From positions 1 to 41,137 of the forward strand of contig JAGGXD010000192.1 of the NCBI GenBank assembly GCA_021163295.1: 41,137 nucleotides of DNA, written 5' to 3'. Shown here piece by piece: positions 17,685 through 27,741 of the stretch. The notes under the pieces were generated by a model. It worked only from the letters and a program-made list of their open reading frames with translations. It made no database searches and was not told where the DNA came from. Position numbers and translations under genes: made by a program. This DNA comes from Bacteroidales bacterium. Its GTDB lineage: Bacteria; Bacteroidota; Bacteroidia; Bacteroidales; VadinHA17. The stretch's first letter is position 1; each line of letters opens with the position of its first letter.

Positions 17685-18794
17685 ATGAGGTACCGCATAA
17701 ATAATGCCATTTTTCTAAAGCAACGAATAGCTGTTTTGCTAATTTTTTATATCGTTGCATTCTCCATTTGTCAGAATTGTGCTTTCGGACAAAATAATGA
17801 CATTAATAATATGTGGACAATTGTTATTGATCCGGGACATGGAGGAAAAGATCCCGGTACATTGGGTAGAAGATGCAGGGAAGCTGATATTGTTCTGGGC
17901 ATTGGATTAAAACTTGGTAAGTATATAGAACAAAATTTTAGCAATGTGAATGTAATTTATACAAGAAAAACCAACAGGTTTGTCGAACTTCATAAAAGGG
18001 CAGATATCGCAAATAAGAACAAAGCAGATCTTTTTATATCGATCCATGCCGACTGGTATAGTAATTCCCGAATTTCCGGTCCGTCTACATATGCTATGGG
18101 TATTCATAAAAATAAAGAGAACCTCGCTTTAGCACAGAAGGAAAATGCGGTTATTACACTTGAAGAAGATTATACTACCAAATACGAAGGTTTTGATCCT
18201 AATTCTCCTGAATCTTATATTATCTTTTCTTTAATGCAAAACACTTATCTCGATCAGAGTCTTGAGTTTGCATCTTTTGTTCAGGATCAGTTTAGAGAAC
18301 GGGCAAAAAGACACGACAGGGGTGTTCGTCAGGCAGGATTTATTGTTCTTGCTCAAACAACTATGCCCAGTGTTCTTATTGAAACAGGATTTGTTTCAAA
18401 TCCTTCTGAAGAAAGGTACCTGATTTCACAAAAAGGACAGGAACTTATTGCGTCTGCTATTTACAGGGCATTTAAAGAATATAAAAAGAGCATTGAGGAT
18501 AAAAGCAATTTTATGATTGCCCGGAAACAAGACACAATACGTTTTATGGTTCAGATATCCTCTTCACATAAGCAAATTTCACTCGATTCGGATTTCTTTA
18601 AAGGACACAAGAATGTTTATGAATTTAAAATAAATAAGACCTATAAATATGCACTTCTTAATTCTGGGATATATGATAAAACCATTGCTTTTAGTAAAAC
18701 ATTACAAAAAGATTTCCCGGGTGCTTTCCTTATTGCAGTAAGAAATGACACAATTATTCCAGTTCAGGAAGCACTTGAAAGTATGGAGAGATAG
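17685..18794 (+). CDS. N-acetylmuramoyl-L-alanine amidase (Amidase_3) with SPOR-like C-terminus
   Basis: The product has 369 residues. An N-terminal signal or anchor helix at about 15-32 is followed by an Amidase_3 zinc enzyme that cleaves the lactyl-peptide bond of peptidoglycan in the periplasm. Zinc ligands and catalytic residues are visible: His52 in DPGHGGKDPG, Glu66 in RREADIV context, His121 in SIHADWY and Glu233 in LIETGFVSNP. After about residue 280 there is a short domain (RFMVQISSS ... KYALLNSGIYD ... FPGAFLIAVRND) resembling SPOR septal peptidoglycan-binding modules. The next gene, an MlaD/MCE protein, is on the same strand 75 bases on, across a tandem repeat. It probably acts in cell separation or wall remodelling. 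Confidence 0.92.
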   Translation: MRYRINNAIFLKQRIAVLLIFYIVAFSICQNCAFGQNNDINNMWTIVIDPGHGGKDPGTLGRRCREADIVLGIGLKLGKYIEQNFSNVNVIYTRKTNRFVELHKRADIANKNKADLFISIHADWYSNSRISGPSTYAMGIHKNKENLALAQKENAVITLEEDYTTKYEGFDPNSPESYIIFSLMQNTYLDQSLEFASFVQDQFRERAKRHDRGVRQAGFIVLAQTTMPSVLIETGFVSNPSEERYLISQKGQELIASAIYRAFKEYKKSIEDKSNFMIARKQDTIRFMVQISSSHKQISLDSDFFKGHKNVYEFKINKTYKYALLNSGIYDKTIAFSKTLQKDFPGAFLIAVRNDTIIPVQEALESMER

Positions 18795-18840
18795 TACGAT
18801 AGAACGAGGGTACGATAGAACGAGGGTACGATAGAACGAT
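18795..18840 (+). repeat. 16-bp tandem repeat
   Basis: Two exact copies of tacgatagaacgaggg (18795-18810, 18811-18826) are followed by a partial third copy up to 18840, starting directly after the amidase stop codon. Its 12-base core occurs in the opposite orientation at 4079-4090. Confidence 0.9.
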
Positions 18841-18869
18841 TAATAAGTAAATTTTTTAATTTAATAAAG

Positions 18870-19862
18870 ATGAAAATATCACACGAGGTAAAGATTGGAT
18901 TTGTAGTTTTTGTTATACTGGCTATGTTTATCTGGGCCTATAATTTCATGAAAGGGCATGACATTCTAAGCTCATCTGTTCACTATTATGTTTACTATGA
19001 TGACATAAACGGACTGGAAGAATCATCTCCTGTAACATTAAATGGTTATAAAATAGGAACAGTTAGTCGCATTGGATTTGTCCCGGAAAAAACAGGTGAA
19101 CTGGAAGTAAGATTATCTATTGAAGAGCAGGTTAATTTACCATTAAATACAACAGCTGAAATTTACAACTCAGACCTGCTGGGTACAAAAGCTATCAGGT
19201 TATTAACAGGTGATAGTGAAAGTTTTATTGTAAAGGGAGACACTCTTAAAGGTTATATTGAAATCGCATTGCAGGACCAAATAGGAGAGCAACTTTATCC
19301 ACTTAAAGAAAAAGCTGAAAACCTTATAGTTTCGATTGATTCAGTACTTTCAATTGTCCAAAATACCTTTTCTGGTAACTTTAGTAAAGACCTGGGCGAA
19401 AGTGTCAGACATATAAATAACACGCTTGGCGCTCTGGATACTATGGTTACAAAAAAAGACGGATCATTTGCAGGAACCATGGCAAATATTGAATCAATTA
19501 CGCGAAACCTTGCAAAGAACAACGAAGAATTAACAAGAACACTTGAAAATCTGGCCTTAGTTAGCGATTCAATCGCCCAATCAAATATCCGTTCATCAAT
19601 TAATAACCTTGATCAGGCGCTGGCAAATTTTAATTCAATTCTTTTGAAAATAAATGAGGGCACAGGAACTGCAGGAAAAATCATAAACAATGATTCATTA
19701 TATTACCAGCTTACTGAAACAATTGAGAGTCTGAACCTGCTCCTTAAGGACATGCAAATGAATCCAAAAAGATATGTACATTTCTCCCTGTTTGATAGAG
19801 GAAAAACAGTTGTTGTTGATAAGAATCCAGACAACAAGAAATCAAAACCCGTTGATAAATAA
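18870..19862 (+). CDS. MlaD / MCE family lipid-transport protein
   Basis: The product has 330 residues. A single N-terminal membrane helix at about 9-27 (IGFVVFVILAMFIWAYNFM) is followed by an MCE domain at about 38-120, with DINGLEESSPVTLNGYKIGTVSRI and the LGTKAIRLL segment. A long, probably helical C-terminal region reaches the end. MlaD-type proteins form hexameric periplasmic rings anchored to the inner membrane and carry phospholipids with an ABC transporter. No mlaE/mlaF partners are in the window. It follows the amidase gene closely, likely on the same transcript. Start ATG at 18870 fits the usual short cytoplasmic lead. Confidence 0.92.
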   Translation: MKISHEVKIGFVVFVILAMFIWAYNFMKGHDILSSSVHYYVYYDDINGLEESSPVTLNGYKIGTVSRIGFVPEKTGELEVRLSIEEQVNLPLNTTAEIYNSDLLGTKAIRLLTGDSESFIVKGDTLKGYIEIALQDQIGEQLYPLKEKAENLIVSIDSVLSIVQNTFSGNFSKDLGESVRHINNTLGALDTMVTKKDGSFAGTMANIESITRNLAKNNEELTRTLENLALVSDSIAQSNIRSSINNLDQALANFNSILLKINEGTGTAGKIINNDSLYYQLTETIESLNLLLKDMQMNPKRYVHFSLFDRGKTVVVDKNPDNKKSKPVDK

Positions 19863-20257
19863 AACCAGAAATTTTCCAGTTTGAGCTCAATCATGAATAT
19901 TTTCTGCTTTTTCAGAAAAATATTTGGTTATGTTTTTGATGAAATAGAGAAAATTTTTGACTAGATTTACTGTTAATTACTTAACAGAATAATGAAATCT
20001 TTAGTTAATACATAATAAACAATTATATGTCAAAAACTTATGCGTCTAATTATTTAACATGCTTATTTATAGCCAATTAATCTTTTTTCATTTTTTTTTT
20101 CGCTACAAACACCTGATAATAATAACAATATATTAATTATGTAAAAATCAAGTAAAATTTAATTTTTTTTTTACCATTTTTTTAACAAATTTAGTGTTTC
20201 CAAATCAGGTATAAAACTTGGAATAATAATTTATCAAATATAACTCTGTTCCCATTC
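19863..20257. other. 395-base AT-rich gap before dnaA
   Basis: I find no gene here. The DNA is extremely AT-rich with two long T runs (about 20082-20100 and 20163-20172). An AT-rich hairpin near the start may terminate the mlaD transcript. I looked for TTATnCACA-type DnaA boxes on both strands and saw no cluster, so I do not call an origin. Confidence 0.5.
19896..19924 (+). terminator. possible weak terminator after the MCE gene
   Basis: aatattttctg (19896-19906) and cagaaaaatatt (19913-19924) form an AT-rich stem with one bulge and a 6-base loop. A T-containing but not uniform tract follows. It lies 34 bases after the stop codon. Confidence 0.4.
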
Positions 20258-21688
20258 ATGAATAATTCTCATCAGGACGTTTGGCAAAATTGTTTAAAAA
20301 TAATTAAGGATAACGTTCCTTCCATAAGTTACAGAACCTGGTTTGAACCAATCGTTCCTATTCGAATAGATAGTAATATCCTTACTATCCAGGTACCCAG
20401 TCCGTTTTTTTATGAATACCTTGAAGAACAGTATATTGACATTCTGAGAAAAACTCTCAGGAAAGAACTCGGGTCTGATGCAAAACTGGAATATAATGTG
20501 GTAATAGAAAATTCACAGTTCGACCAGTCTAAACCTTATACAATAAAAATACCTACCAGAAATAAAACAGATTTAAAAAATCGTCCATTTTCACTACCAC
20601 TGGAATCTGAAAGTGGTTCAATAAAAAACCCATTTATCATACCAGGTATCAGGAAACTTCATGTAGACCCCAGGTTAAATCCTGATAATTCATTTCAGAA
20701 TTTTATTGAAGGTGAATGTAACCGGCTGGCTCGTTCTGCCGGATTTGCAGTTGCAAATAAACCTGGAGGAACTGCTTTTAATCCTCTGTTATTATATGGG
20801 AATTCAGGACTGGGAAAAACCCACCTTGCTCAGGCAATTGGAATTTTAGTAAAAGAAAAATTCCCCGAGAAAATTGTTTTATATGTCAACGCCAACAAAT
20901 TCCAGACCCAGTTCGTCGAATCTGTTAGAAACAATAATAAAAATGATTTTCTGCATTTTTACCAGATGATCGATCTGTTAATACTGGATGATGTTCATGA
21001 ATTTGCAGGAAAGACAAAAACACAGGAAACATTTTTCCACATCTTTAATCATTTACACCAGAGTGGTAAACAACTGATACTAACATCAGACAAACCACCG
21101 GTTGAGCTTCAGGGACTGGAACAAAGATTATTATCAAGATTCAAATGGGGATTGTCTGCCGATCTTCAGGCACCAGGTTTTGATACACGAATAGCTATAC
21201 TTAAAAAGAAGGCATATATTGACGGGATAGATCTTGATGATGAGATACTGGAATACGTTGCTACACATATAACAAATAATGTTCGTGAATTAGAAGGAGC
21301 ACTTATTTCATTACTTGCACAATCAACCCTGAACAAGAAGGAAATAACTATCAATCTGGCTAAAGAGATGATTGATAAATTGATCAAGAATTCACGACGT
21401 GAGATATCAATTGATTATATACAAAAAATTGTTTGTGACTATTATAATATTCCCCTTAACCTGATACAGAGTAAAACCAGGAAAAGAGAGATTGTACAAG
21501 CACGCCAGGTAGCAATGTTCTTTTCGAAAAGTCTTACTAAATCTTCACTTGCCACTATAGGAACCCAAATTGGAGGGAAAGACCATGCAACAGTTTTACA
21601 TGCCTGTAAAACTGTAAATAACCTTATTGACACTGATAAACAATTCAGATTGCAAATACAGGATATTGAAAAGAAATTAAGTTTCTAA
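20258..21688 (+). CDS. dnaA: chromosomal replication initiator protein DnaA
   Basis: This 476-residue cytoplasmic AAA+ ATPase binds DnaA boxes and opens the replication origin. Domain I is at about 1-80 (DVWQNCLKIIKDNV, RTWFEPI). A variable linker follows to about 140. The AAA+ core has Walker A GNSGLGKT at 181-188, Walker B LLILDDVHE near 245 and sensor LILTSDKPP. The C-terminal DNA-binding domain ends with the signature segment GGKDHATVLHACKTV at about 440-454. Full length; start ATG at 20258. It is a single gene after a long AT-rich leader and convergent with yidC. Confidence 0.97.
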   Translation: MNNSHQDVWQNCLKIIKDNVPSISYRTWFEPIVPIRIDSNILTIQVPSPFFYEYLEEQYIDILRKTLRKELGSDAKLEYNVVIENSQFDQSKPYTIKIPTRNKTDLKNRPFSLPLESESGSIKNPFIIPGIRKLHVDPRLNPDNSFQNFIEGECNRLARSAGFAVANKPGGTAFNPLLLYGNSGLGKTHLAQAIGILVKEKFPEKIVLYVNANKFQTQFVESVRNNNKNDFLHFYQMIDLLILDDVHEFAGKTKTQETFFHIFNHLHQSGKQLILTSDKPPVELQGLEQRLLSRFKWGLSADLQAPGFDTRIAILKKKAYIDGIDLDDEILEYVATHITNNVRELEGALISLLAQSTLNKKEITINLAKEMIDKLIKNSRREISIDYIQKIVCDYYNIPLNLIQSKTRKREIVQARQVAMFFSKSLTKSSLATIGTQIGGKDHATVLHACKTVNNLIDTDKQFRLQIQDIEKKLSF

Positions 21689-21785
21689 TATACTCATCTA
21701 TCCTTCAATTTCAACCGGTATATCTTCTCTGCAAACATCATATGGCAGTTTTTCAAATGGCTTTTTACTTTTTAATTTGTAATTT

Positions 21786-23768
21786 TTATCTTTTCCCCTT
21801 CCCCCTTGATTTAGATGCTTCTTCAAGTCTTTTCTGCCATTTTGATTTTTGAACAGGTTTCTTCTTATTCTCAGCCAGCTTTTTTAATATTGCTTCTTCG
21901 TCCACAAATCGTTTTGTAATCAAATTCTGCCCGAAAGTTATCAGGTTAGCCAGGAAATAATAATATGTTAATCCTGCAGAGAAATTATTCAATATCAGCA
22001 TAAACATTACAGGCATAATATACATCATCCCTTTCATGCCGGGCATTTGCGATGATCCTGTAGCAGGACTATTGATTTTCATAGTTACAATTGTAGAAAT
22101 GGTCATCAACAGGGTAAAAAGACTTACATGATCACCATACATTGGTATTTCAAAGGGAAGCTGAAGAATTGAATCGTAAGTTGAAAGGTCATGTGCCCAT
22201 AAGAATCCCTCCTGCCGCAATTCAATTGAAGAGGGGAAAAAGCGGAACATAGCAAAGAGGACTGGCATCTGAAGCAACATGGGCAGACAACCACCCATGG
22301 GACTGGCACCTGCTCTTTTATAGAGAGCCATGGTAGCCTGCTGCTTTTTCATTGCATCTTCTTTCTTGGGAAACTTCGCATTAATCTCATCAACCTGGGG
22401 TTTAAGCACCCTCATTTTAGCCTGTGACATATAAGATTTAAAGGTAAAAGGAAAAAGAACAGTCTTAATAATTATGGTAAGAATAAGAATAATAATACCA
22501 TAATTCCCAATAAAATTATTCAGCCAGTTAAAAAGGGTAATAATCACATACTGATTAATATAGCGGATAACACTTTTTCCAAGATAAACCAGTTCTTTCA
22601 GTTCCATTCCGTACTTTTTCAAGGTCTGGAAATGATTAGGCCCGAAATAGAAACTTAAATTAATTATTTCCTCACTTTTACCTTCATATGGAATACCAAG
22701 TTCTGTACGCATATTCCGAAAGTATTTTGCAGAGGCAAGCTGTTCTGAACGCACATAACCATTAGCAAAAAAATTGTCAGCAATAATAACAGACGAGAAA
22801 AATTGATCTTTAAAGCCAACCCATTTAATTTTTGTAGGAATATCTTCCTCTTCAACATCTTTGGTTGATCTCATGCGAAATCCTGCAACTTCACCTTCAA
22901 AGAATTTATATTTCAGAGAACTATAATTATTTTCATTCTGTCTGCCTTTTTCCTGTTGGGGCATGAAAATTTCCCAGTTTAAATCAAGGCTGTTCAGATT
23001 GGCTGCTATTATCTCATCCATTCCAAACAAAGTAATATCAAGATCAACCATATAACTGCCCGGTTCGAGTGTGTACAAGAATTCAATATACCTGCCCTCA
23101 CCAATTTCCAAACGAAGAGGAACAGATTGTTTTGAACCTGATGCATCAAAACTGGTTTTCTCTTTCACCGGTTTAAAATAGAACATCTTAGTCTCTATTG
23201 GCTTATTATCTATTGTAAAGAACCGCAATCCAAATTCGGTTGAATCACCGTCAAAAAGTATCAACGGTAATGAATCGAAAGTTTGATAATTCTTTATCTC
23301 TGCTGAATATACACGTCCTCCTAACGTTGATAGTTCAATCTTAACTTTATCATTCTCAAGATTAATAAAGCTATTCTCTCCTGAGACGCTTGATGAAAAA
23401 GCGCCATATATATTTTGCGCCTCCTCATCTGAATAAACAACTCTCTTCTTAACCGATTCCACTATCTTACTTTCAGTTTCTTCAGGTTTGATTTTGTTAG
23501 CTGTGGCAGGATCAGAATTTGTTGTATCAGGGATTATTATAGAATTAATCCTATCAATTCTTTCTAGCACATAATCCTCATTTACTCTGTAAGTAAGAGC
23601 CTTTCTATAAGCCAACCTGGAAGCTTCATAATTCCTGGCCTCGAATAATGAATCAGCCACGCCAATTTCAGCTTCATAGGCTTTTCTGGTTTTTTGGGTA
23701 TTGAACCATCCAAACAAAATAATGATTGCTATTATGGTAATTATTCCGGTTAATGTGTTTTTATCCAT
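21786..23768 (-). CDS. yidC: membrane protein insertase YidC with a TPR-like N-terminal insert
   Basis: The product has 660 residues and inserts and folds inner-membrane proteins, alone or with SecYEG. The first membrane helix is at about 7-22. A large periplasmic beta-sandwich domain (about 130-400) follows, then the conserved insertase core starting near 400, with LFNWLNNFIGNYGIIILILT, MGGCLPMLLQMPVLFAMF and a Met/Pro-rich helix (MPGMKGMMYIMPVMFML). A basic tail (KSRGKGKR) probably contacts the ribosome. The oddity is at residues 34-72, just after the first helix: ADSLFEARNYEASRLAYRKA and what follows read like one tetratricopeptide unit, which I do not expect in YidC. It is downstream of pyrG on the same strand with a 198-base gap full of repeats. 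Confidence 0.95.
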   Translation of the reverse strand: MDKNTLTGIITIIAIIILFGWFNTQKTRKAYEAEIGVADSLFEARNYEASRLAYRKALTYRVNEDYVLERIDRINSIIIPDTTNSDPATANKIKPEETESKIVESVKKRVVYSDEEAQNIYGAFSSSVSGENSFINLENDKVKIELSTLGGRVYSAEIKNYQTFDSLPLILFDGDSTEFGLRFFTIDNKPIETKMFYFKPVKEKTSFDASGSKQSVPLRLEIGEGRYIEFLYTLEPGSYMVDLDITLFGMDEIIAANLNSLDLNWEIFMPQQEKGRQNENNYSSLKYKFFEGEVAGFRMRSTKDVEEEDIPTKIKWVGFKDQFFSSVIIADNFFANGYVRSEQLASAKYFRNMRTELGIPYEGKSEEIINLSFYFGPNHFQTLKKYGMELKELVYLGKSVIRYINQYVIITLFNWLNNFIGNYGIIILILTIIIKTVLFPFTFKSYMSQAKMRVLKPQVDEINAKFPKKEDAMKKQQATMALYKRAGASPMGGCLPMLLQMPVLFAMFRFFPSSIELRQEGFLWAHDLSTYDSILQLPFEIPMYGDHVSLFTLLMTISTIVTMKINSPATGSSQMPGMKGMMYIMPVMFMLILNNFSAGLTYYYFLANLITFGQNLITKRFVDEEAILKKLAENKKKPVQKSKWQKRLEEASKSRGKGKR

Positions 23769-23844
23769 TCTTGCTTATTGTTTTCAATTAATATTTTCTT
23801 AAGACTATACTCACCTCTTCTCCGCTTCATTCTATATTTTCCAA

Positions 23845-23973
23845 TACTGTTACTGGTTACTGGTTACTTGTTCTGGTTTCTGGTTCTCCTCCCTCTATTC
23901 CCTTTATCCCCTCTACCCCCTCTAATCCCTTCTTCAATTATTAATTTTTAATTTATAATTTATAATTTATAAT
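23845..23973. repeat. three adjoining tandem-repeat tracts between pyrG and yidC
   Basis: About 23849-23888 holds diverged copies of ggttact / ggttctg. About 23889-23932 holds 9-bp units of the ctattccct family. About 23950-23973 holds a 7-bp unit (aatttat) repeated three or more times, and this last tract contains the pyrG stop codon. No gene is present in the gap. Confidence 0.75.
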
Positions 23974-25598
23974 TTTCTTCTCCCATCTTCCATATGATAC
24001 AGAACAGCTGCTTTAATAAAATCCACAAAAAGCGGATGTGGTTTAACTACAGTAGAGCTGTACTCAGGATGGAACTGAACTCCGACAAACCATCTGAGTT
24101 CAGGGATTTCCATTATTTCAACAAGTTTTGAACCGGGATTGATCCCCACTCCTTTCATACCTGCATTTTCAAAATCATTAAGATATTTATCATTAAATTC
24201 GTACCTGTGACGATGGCGTTCTGAAATATTTATCTTTTTATATGCCATATACGCAAGAGAACTTTTATCGATCACACAATTATATGCACCAAGCCTCATG
24301 GTTCCTCCCTTCTGGGTAATTTTCTTCTGCTCTTCCATTAAATCAATAACAGGGAACTTTGTTTCAGTATCCATTTCGGTAGAATTTGCTCCTTCGAACC
24401 CTAATTCATTTCTGGCGAATTCTATTACAGCACACTGCATACCAAGGCATATACCAAGGAAAGGTACATTTTTTTCTCTGGCAAACCTGGCAGCAAGAAT
24501 TTTCCCTTCAATACCACGATGTCCGAATCCGGGGGCAACCAGTATTCCGTCAAAAACTGAAAGTTTCCTTTTATAGTTCCTTATATGCAGTGTTTCAGAC
24601 TGAATAAGATCAACATCCACATGACAATCATTACTGGCACCTGCATGAATAAATGATTCGGATATAGATTTATATGCATCCGGTAACTCAACATATTTAC
24701 CTACCAGTCCGATTTTGATATGATGTTTAGGATTATTTAGCTTATTAAGGAAAGTTTTCCATTTTCTAAGTCCGGGTTCATTTTTAATAACGAGGTCGAG
24801 TTTCTTTAATACAATTATATCCAGTCTCTCACGAAGCATGAGAATTGGAACCTCATAAATTGTGGAAACATCAATTGATTCAATAACAGAATCACGATCA
24901 ACATTACAAAACAGGGCCACTTTATTCCGTAAATCTTCAGAGAGTTTTCTCTCAGTTCGGAGTACCAGGATATCAGGCTGAATACCTGTTTCCAGTAATA
25001 CTTTTACTGAGTGTTGTGTTGGTTTTGTTTTAAGTTCTCCTGAAGCAGAAAGATAAGGAACAAGGGTAAGGTGTATTACTAAACTATTTGACCGTCCCAA
25101 TTCCCATTTAAGCTGTCTTACCGATTCAATATACGGAAGTGATTCAATGTCACCAACTGTACCTCCAATTTCAGTAATAACAACATCAAACTTTGTTTTT
25201 TTTGCAACCTTTTTAATCCTGTGTTTTATTTCATCTGTAATATGCGGAATAATTTGCACTGTCTTGCCCAAATAATCACCCCTTCGTTCCTTATTAATAA
25301 CCGTCTGGTAAACCATTCCTGTAGTAACATTATTGTCCTGGGAAGTAGGATTGTTAAGGAACCGTTCATAGTGACCCAGGTCGAGATCAGTTTCAGCACC
25401 ATCGGCAGTTACATAACATTCACCATGTTCGTATGGGTTCAGAGTACCCGGATCAACATTAATATAAGGATCAAGTTTCTGTATTGTAACCGAATATCCA
25501 CGTGCCTGCAACAATTTGGCAAGAGATGATGATATAATTCCTTTTCCCAGGGAAGAAGTAACCCCTCCAGTTACAAAAATATATTTAGTAGAAGACAA
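23967..25598 (-). CDS. pyrG: CTP synthase
   Basis: This 543-residue cytoplasmic enzyme makes CTP from UTP, ATP and glutamine. The N-terminal synthetase domain has the P-loop region [11 protein letters not shown] at about 11-21 and the conserved [22 protein letters not shown]. The C-terminal class I glutamine amidotransferase domain has the nucleophile segment FLGICLGMQ and the catalytic His/Glu in QFHPEYSS. Length and both active sites are normal. The start at 25598 gives the typical N-terminus [12 protein letters not shown]. It lies 42 bases after the DUF349 gene, with an AT-only inverted repeat in that gap, and is followed by yidC, the usual Bacteroidota order. Confidence 0.98.
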   Translation of the reverse strand: MSSTKYIFVTGGVTSSLGKGIISSSLAKLLQARGYSVTIQKLDPYINVDPGTLNPYEHGECYVTADGAETDLDLGHYERFLNNPTSQDNNVTTGMVYQTVINKERRGDYLGKTVQIIPHITDEIKHRIKKVAKKTKFDVVITEIGGTVGDIESLPYIESVRQLKWELGRSNSLVIHLTLVPYLSASGELKTKPTQHSVKVLLETGIQPDILVLRTERKLSEDLRNKVALFCNVDRDSVIESIDVSTIYEVPILMLRERLDIIVLKKLDLVIKNEPGLRKWKTFLNKLNNPKHHIKIGLVGKYVELPDAYKSISESFIHAGASNDCHVDVDLIQSETLHIRNYKRKLSVFDGILVAPGFGHRGIEGKILAARFAREKNVPFLGICLGMQCAVIEFARNELGFEGANSTEMDTETKFPVIDLMEEQKKITQKGGTMRLGAYNCVIDKSSLAYMAYKKINISERHRHRYEFNDKYLNDFENAGMKGVGINPGSKLVEIMEIPELRWFVGVQFHPEYSSTVVKPHPLFVDFIKAAVLYHMEDGRRKL

Positions 25599-25604
25599 AC
25601 TATA

Positions 25605-25627
25605 ATTTATTTAACGGTTAAATAAAT
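25605..25627. promoter_or_regulatory. AT-only inverted repeat before pyrG
   Basis: atttatttaa (25605-25614) and ttaaataaat (25618-25627) are perfect inverted arms around cgg, in the 42-base gap just upstream of the pyrG start. It could be a binding site or a weak hairpin. No T run follows in the right direction for a good terminator. Confidence 0.35.
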
Positions 25628-25640
25628 ACACTTACCGGCA

Positions 25641-27674
25641 CTATCCTTTCAGGTCAGTCTGATCAATCATTTTTATTTTTTCTTTCAGAAGGATAATATT
25701 CTCTTTTGCCTGATCAATTTTTTCATCCACTTCACGGATTAAAGATTCAGCATTTTCTGATTTTGCAAAAAAGCCCTTATTATTTTCCCAAAGAACAACA
25801 TCGCTTTCCAGACTTTTAATCTTATTATAAAATTTTTCCCTGTCATTTTTAGCCTTGATCCCTCCCTTCGGACTTTCGCGTAATTGCTCAAGTTTATTTT
25901 TATATTTAAGTTTATTCTTTCTGAATTCGTCAACATCTAACCCATCAAACTGCTTATTAATCACACTCTTATATCTATTAATAATGTCATCCTTTTGTTT
26001 GAAAGGAACAAATCCAATCTCTGTCCAGCGATGTTGAAAGTCCTGAATTTTGCTAAAATTCTCTTCTACATTGTCAACAGGTTTATATTTCTCAATTTCT
26101 TCAATCAATTCATTTTTCAGTTTCAGGTTTTCTTTAAATACTTCATCCCTGTTGGAATAATATTCTGATTTCCTTTCAAAAAACTTATCACATGCAGCCC
26201 TAAAACGTTTCCATATTTTTTCTGAATTTTTTCTTGGAACCGGACCTATCTCTTTCCACTGTCTTTGAAGTTTGATAAGTGTATCTGTGGTTTGTTTCCA
26301 TTCTTCACTATCCTGCAATTCTTCAACCTGAACAGCCAACTCTATTTTTAATTTAAGGTTATTATTCTGAACCTCTTTATGTTCAGTATAAAAATTCCTT
26401 TTTGCAAGGAAAAAAGCGTCACAAGCTTCCCTGAACCTCTTGTAAATAATATTATTATATTTCCGTGGAGCAAAACCAATTGAACGCCAGGTCTTCTGAA
26501 GTCTTTTAATCTCATTAGCTGCCTTCTCCCAGTTCCTGGGCAAATTGATATCAGATTGCTCATTAATTTCTTCTACCTGTTCACATAGTTTCGTTTTGTC
26601 TTCCAGGTTTTTCTTTTGCTGATCTTTAATATCCTGATAATACAGGTGATGTTTCTTATTAATCTTTGAAGTTATTTCCCTGAATCTTTCCCATATTTCA
26701 TTTTTGCTTTCATGCGGAACAGGACCTATCTCTCTCCATTGGTCATGATATTTCTGAAGTGAATCATAAGTAAGAATAATATTGGAATCCGATAATATCT
26801 CTTCTGCTTTTTCACAAAGTTTAATCTTGGCCTCCTGATTCTTTTTTAAATCAAGATCCCGAAGTTCTTTATTTATTTTTACATAATCATAAAACTTTTC
26901 AACATGATGGTGATAGGTCTCCCAAAGATCCTTTAAATTTTGTTGTGGCACCATGCCAATAACTTTCCATCGATTCTGAAGATCACGAAATTCCTGAAAA
27001 GTTAAATGAAGTGACTCCTCACGGTTAACAAGATCTTTTATCTCATCAATAATTTTATATTTCTCCTTAAGATTTTCATGCTTACCAGCTTCAAGGGTTT
27101 TAATATATTCTGCTTTTTTCTTTTTAAATTTCAGCAGAAGACCTTTTAATTTTAATTCAAGAGGATCATCCCCGGGCATAAAATCTTTTATTTCACCATC
27201 CTCTTTAAGAAATTGATTTTTCTTTTGTTCCAGTTCACTTCTGTGCTTCTTGTAAAAATTAATTTTTATCCGGTCAATATCATTTCTGATCTCGTTTACA
27301 GGTCTTTCTTCAATCAGAAGTGTTAATCTGTTTACTAATTGCTCCTTTCCAAAAGTTGAATAATCAACTGACTTTACGAATATTTCCTCAACCTCTTTAT
27401 CCTCTGCTTTATCACTATCTTCCTCTGCTTTTATTGTTTCCTCCCCTGCTGTTTCATCAGAATCTTCCTCTGCCTCAACAGGATCTTCTTCCTTTTTTAC
27501 CTTCTCCTCAGCTTTTTCACTAAGATTTACAAATTCATTGTCAGCATTTTCTGCGATTTGAGCATCTTTACCCTGATCAGAAATTTCTTCCTTCTTTACC
27601 GTATTTTCAGGGCTATTTTTCTCTTCCCCGAATTGTTCTTCACGAACAGAGCTTTTTTCCACATTGTTGTCCAT
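25641..27674 (-). CDS. DUF349 repeat protein
   Basis: The product has 677 residues from the ATG at 27674; an in-frame ATG at 27713 would add 13 residues and is possible, as the predicted transcription start lies upstream of both. Residues about 15-100 are an acidic, low-complexity, disordered region rich in Glu, Asp and Lys. From about 225 onward there are five DUF349 units, each with a W-x2-IG-x-[VA]P core: WKVIGMVP, WREIGPVP, WRSIGFAP, WKEIGPVP and WTEIGFVP. They are joined by long charged helices likely to form coiled coils. Function of DUF349 proteins is poorly known. The protein has no signal peptide or membrane helix, so it is cytoplasmic. It is probably first in a transcript with pyrG and yidC. 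Confidence 0.88.
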   Translation of the reverse strand: MDNNVEKSSVREEQFGEEKNSPENTVKKEEISDQGKDAQIAENADNEFVNLSEKAEEKVKKEEDPVEAEEDSDETAGEETIKAEEDSDKAEDKEVEEIFVKSVDYSTFGKEQLVNRLTLLIEERPVNEIRNDIDRIKINFYKKHRSELEQKKNQFLKEDGEIKDFMPGDDPLELKLKGLLLKFKKKKAEYIKTLEAGKHENLKEKYKIIDEIKDLVNREESLHLTFQEFRDLQNRWKVIGMVPQQNLKDLWETYHHHVEKFYDYVKINKELRDLDLKKNQEAKIKLCEKAEEILSDSNIILTYDSLQKYHDQWREIGPVPHESKNEIWERFREITSKINKKHHLYYQDIKDQQKKNLEDKTKLCEQVEEINEQSDINLPRNWEKAANEIKRLQKTWRSIGFAPRKYNNIIYKRFREACDAFFLAKRNFYTEHKEVQNNNLKLKIELAVQVEELQDSEEWKQTTDTLIKLQRQWKEIGPVPRKNSEKIWKRFRAACDKFFERKSEYYSNRDEVFKENLKLKNELIEEIEKYKPVDNVEENFSKIQDFQHRWTEIGFVPFKQKDDIINRYKSVINKQFDGLDVDEFRKNKLKYKNKLEQLRESPKGGIKAKNDREKFYNKIKSLESDVVLWENNKGFFAKSENAESLIREVDEKIDQAKENIILLKEKIKMIDQTDLKG

Positions 27675-27741
27675 CAAAATCTCTTTTATATCATAGTATA
27701 TATTACTATTCATCCAACAGGACACAGAATAACAATTAATA

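Noticed and set aside
19863-20257. Replication origin next to dnaA
   Set aside because: The gap is AT-rich, but no cluster of TTATnCACA-like boxes is visible on either strand, and in Bacteroidota the origin need not be next to dnaA.
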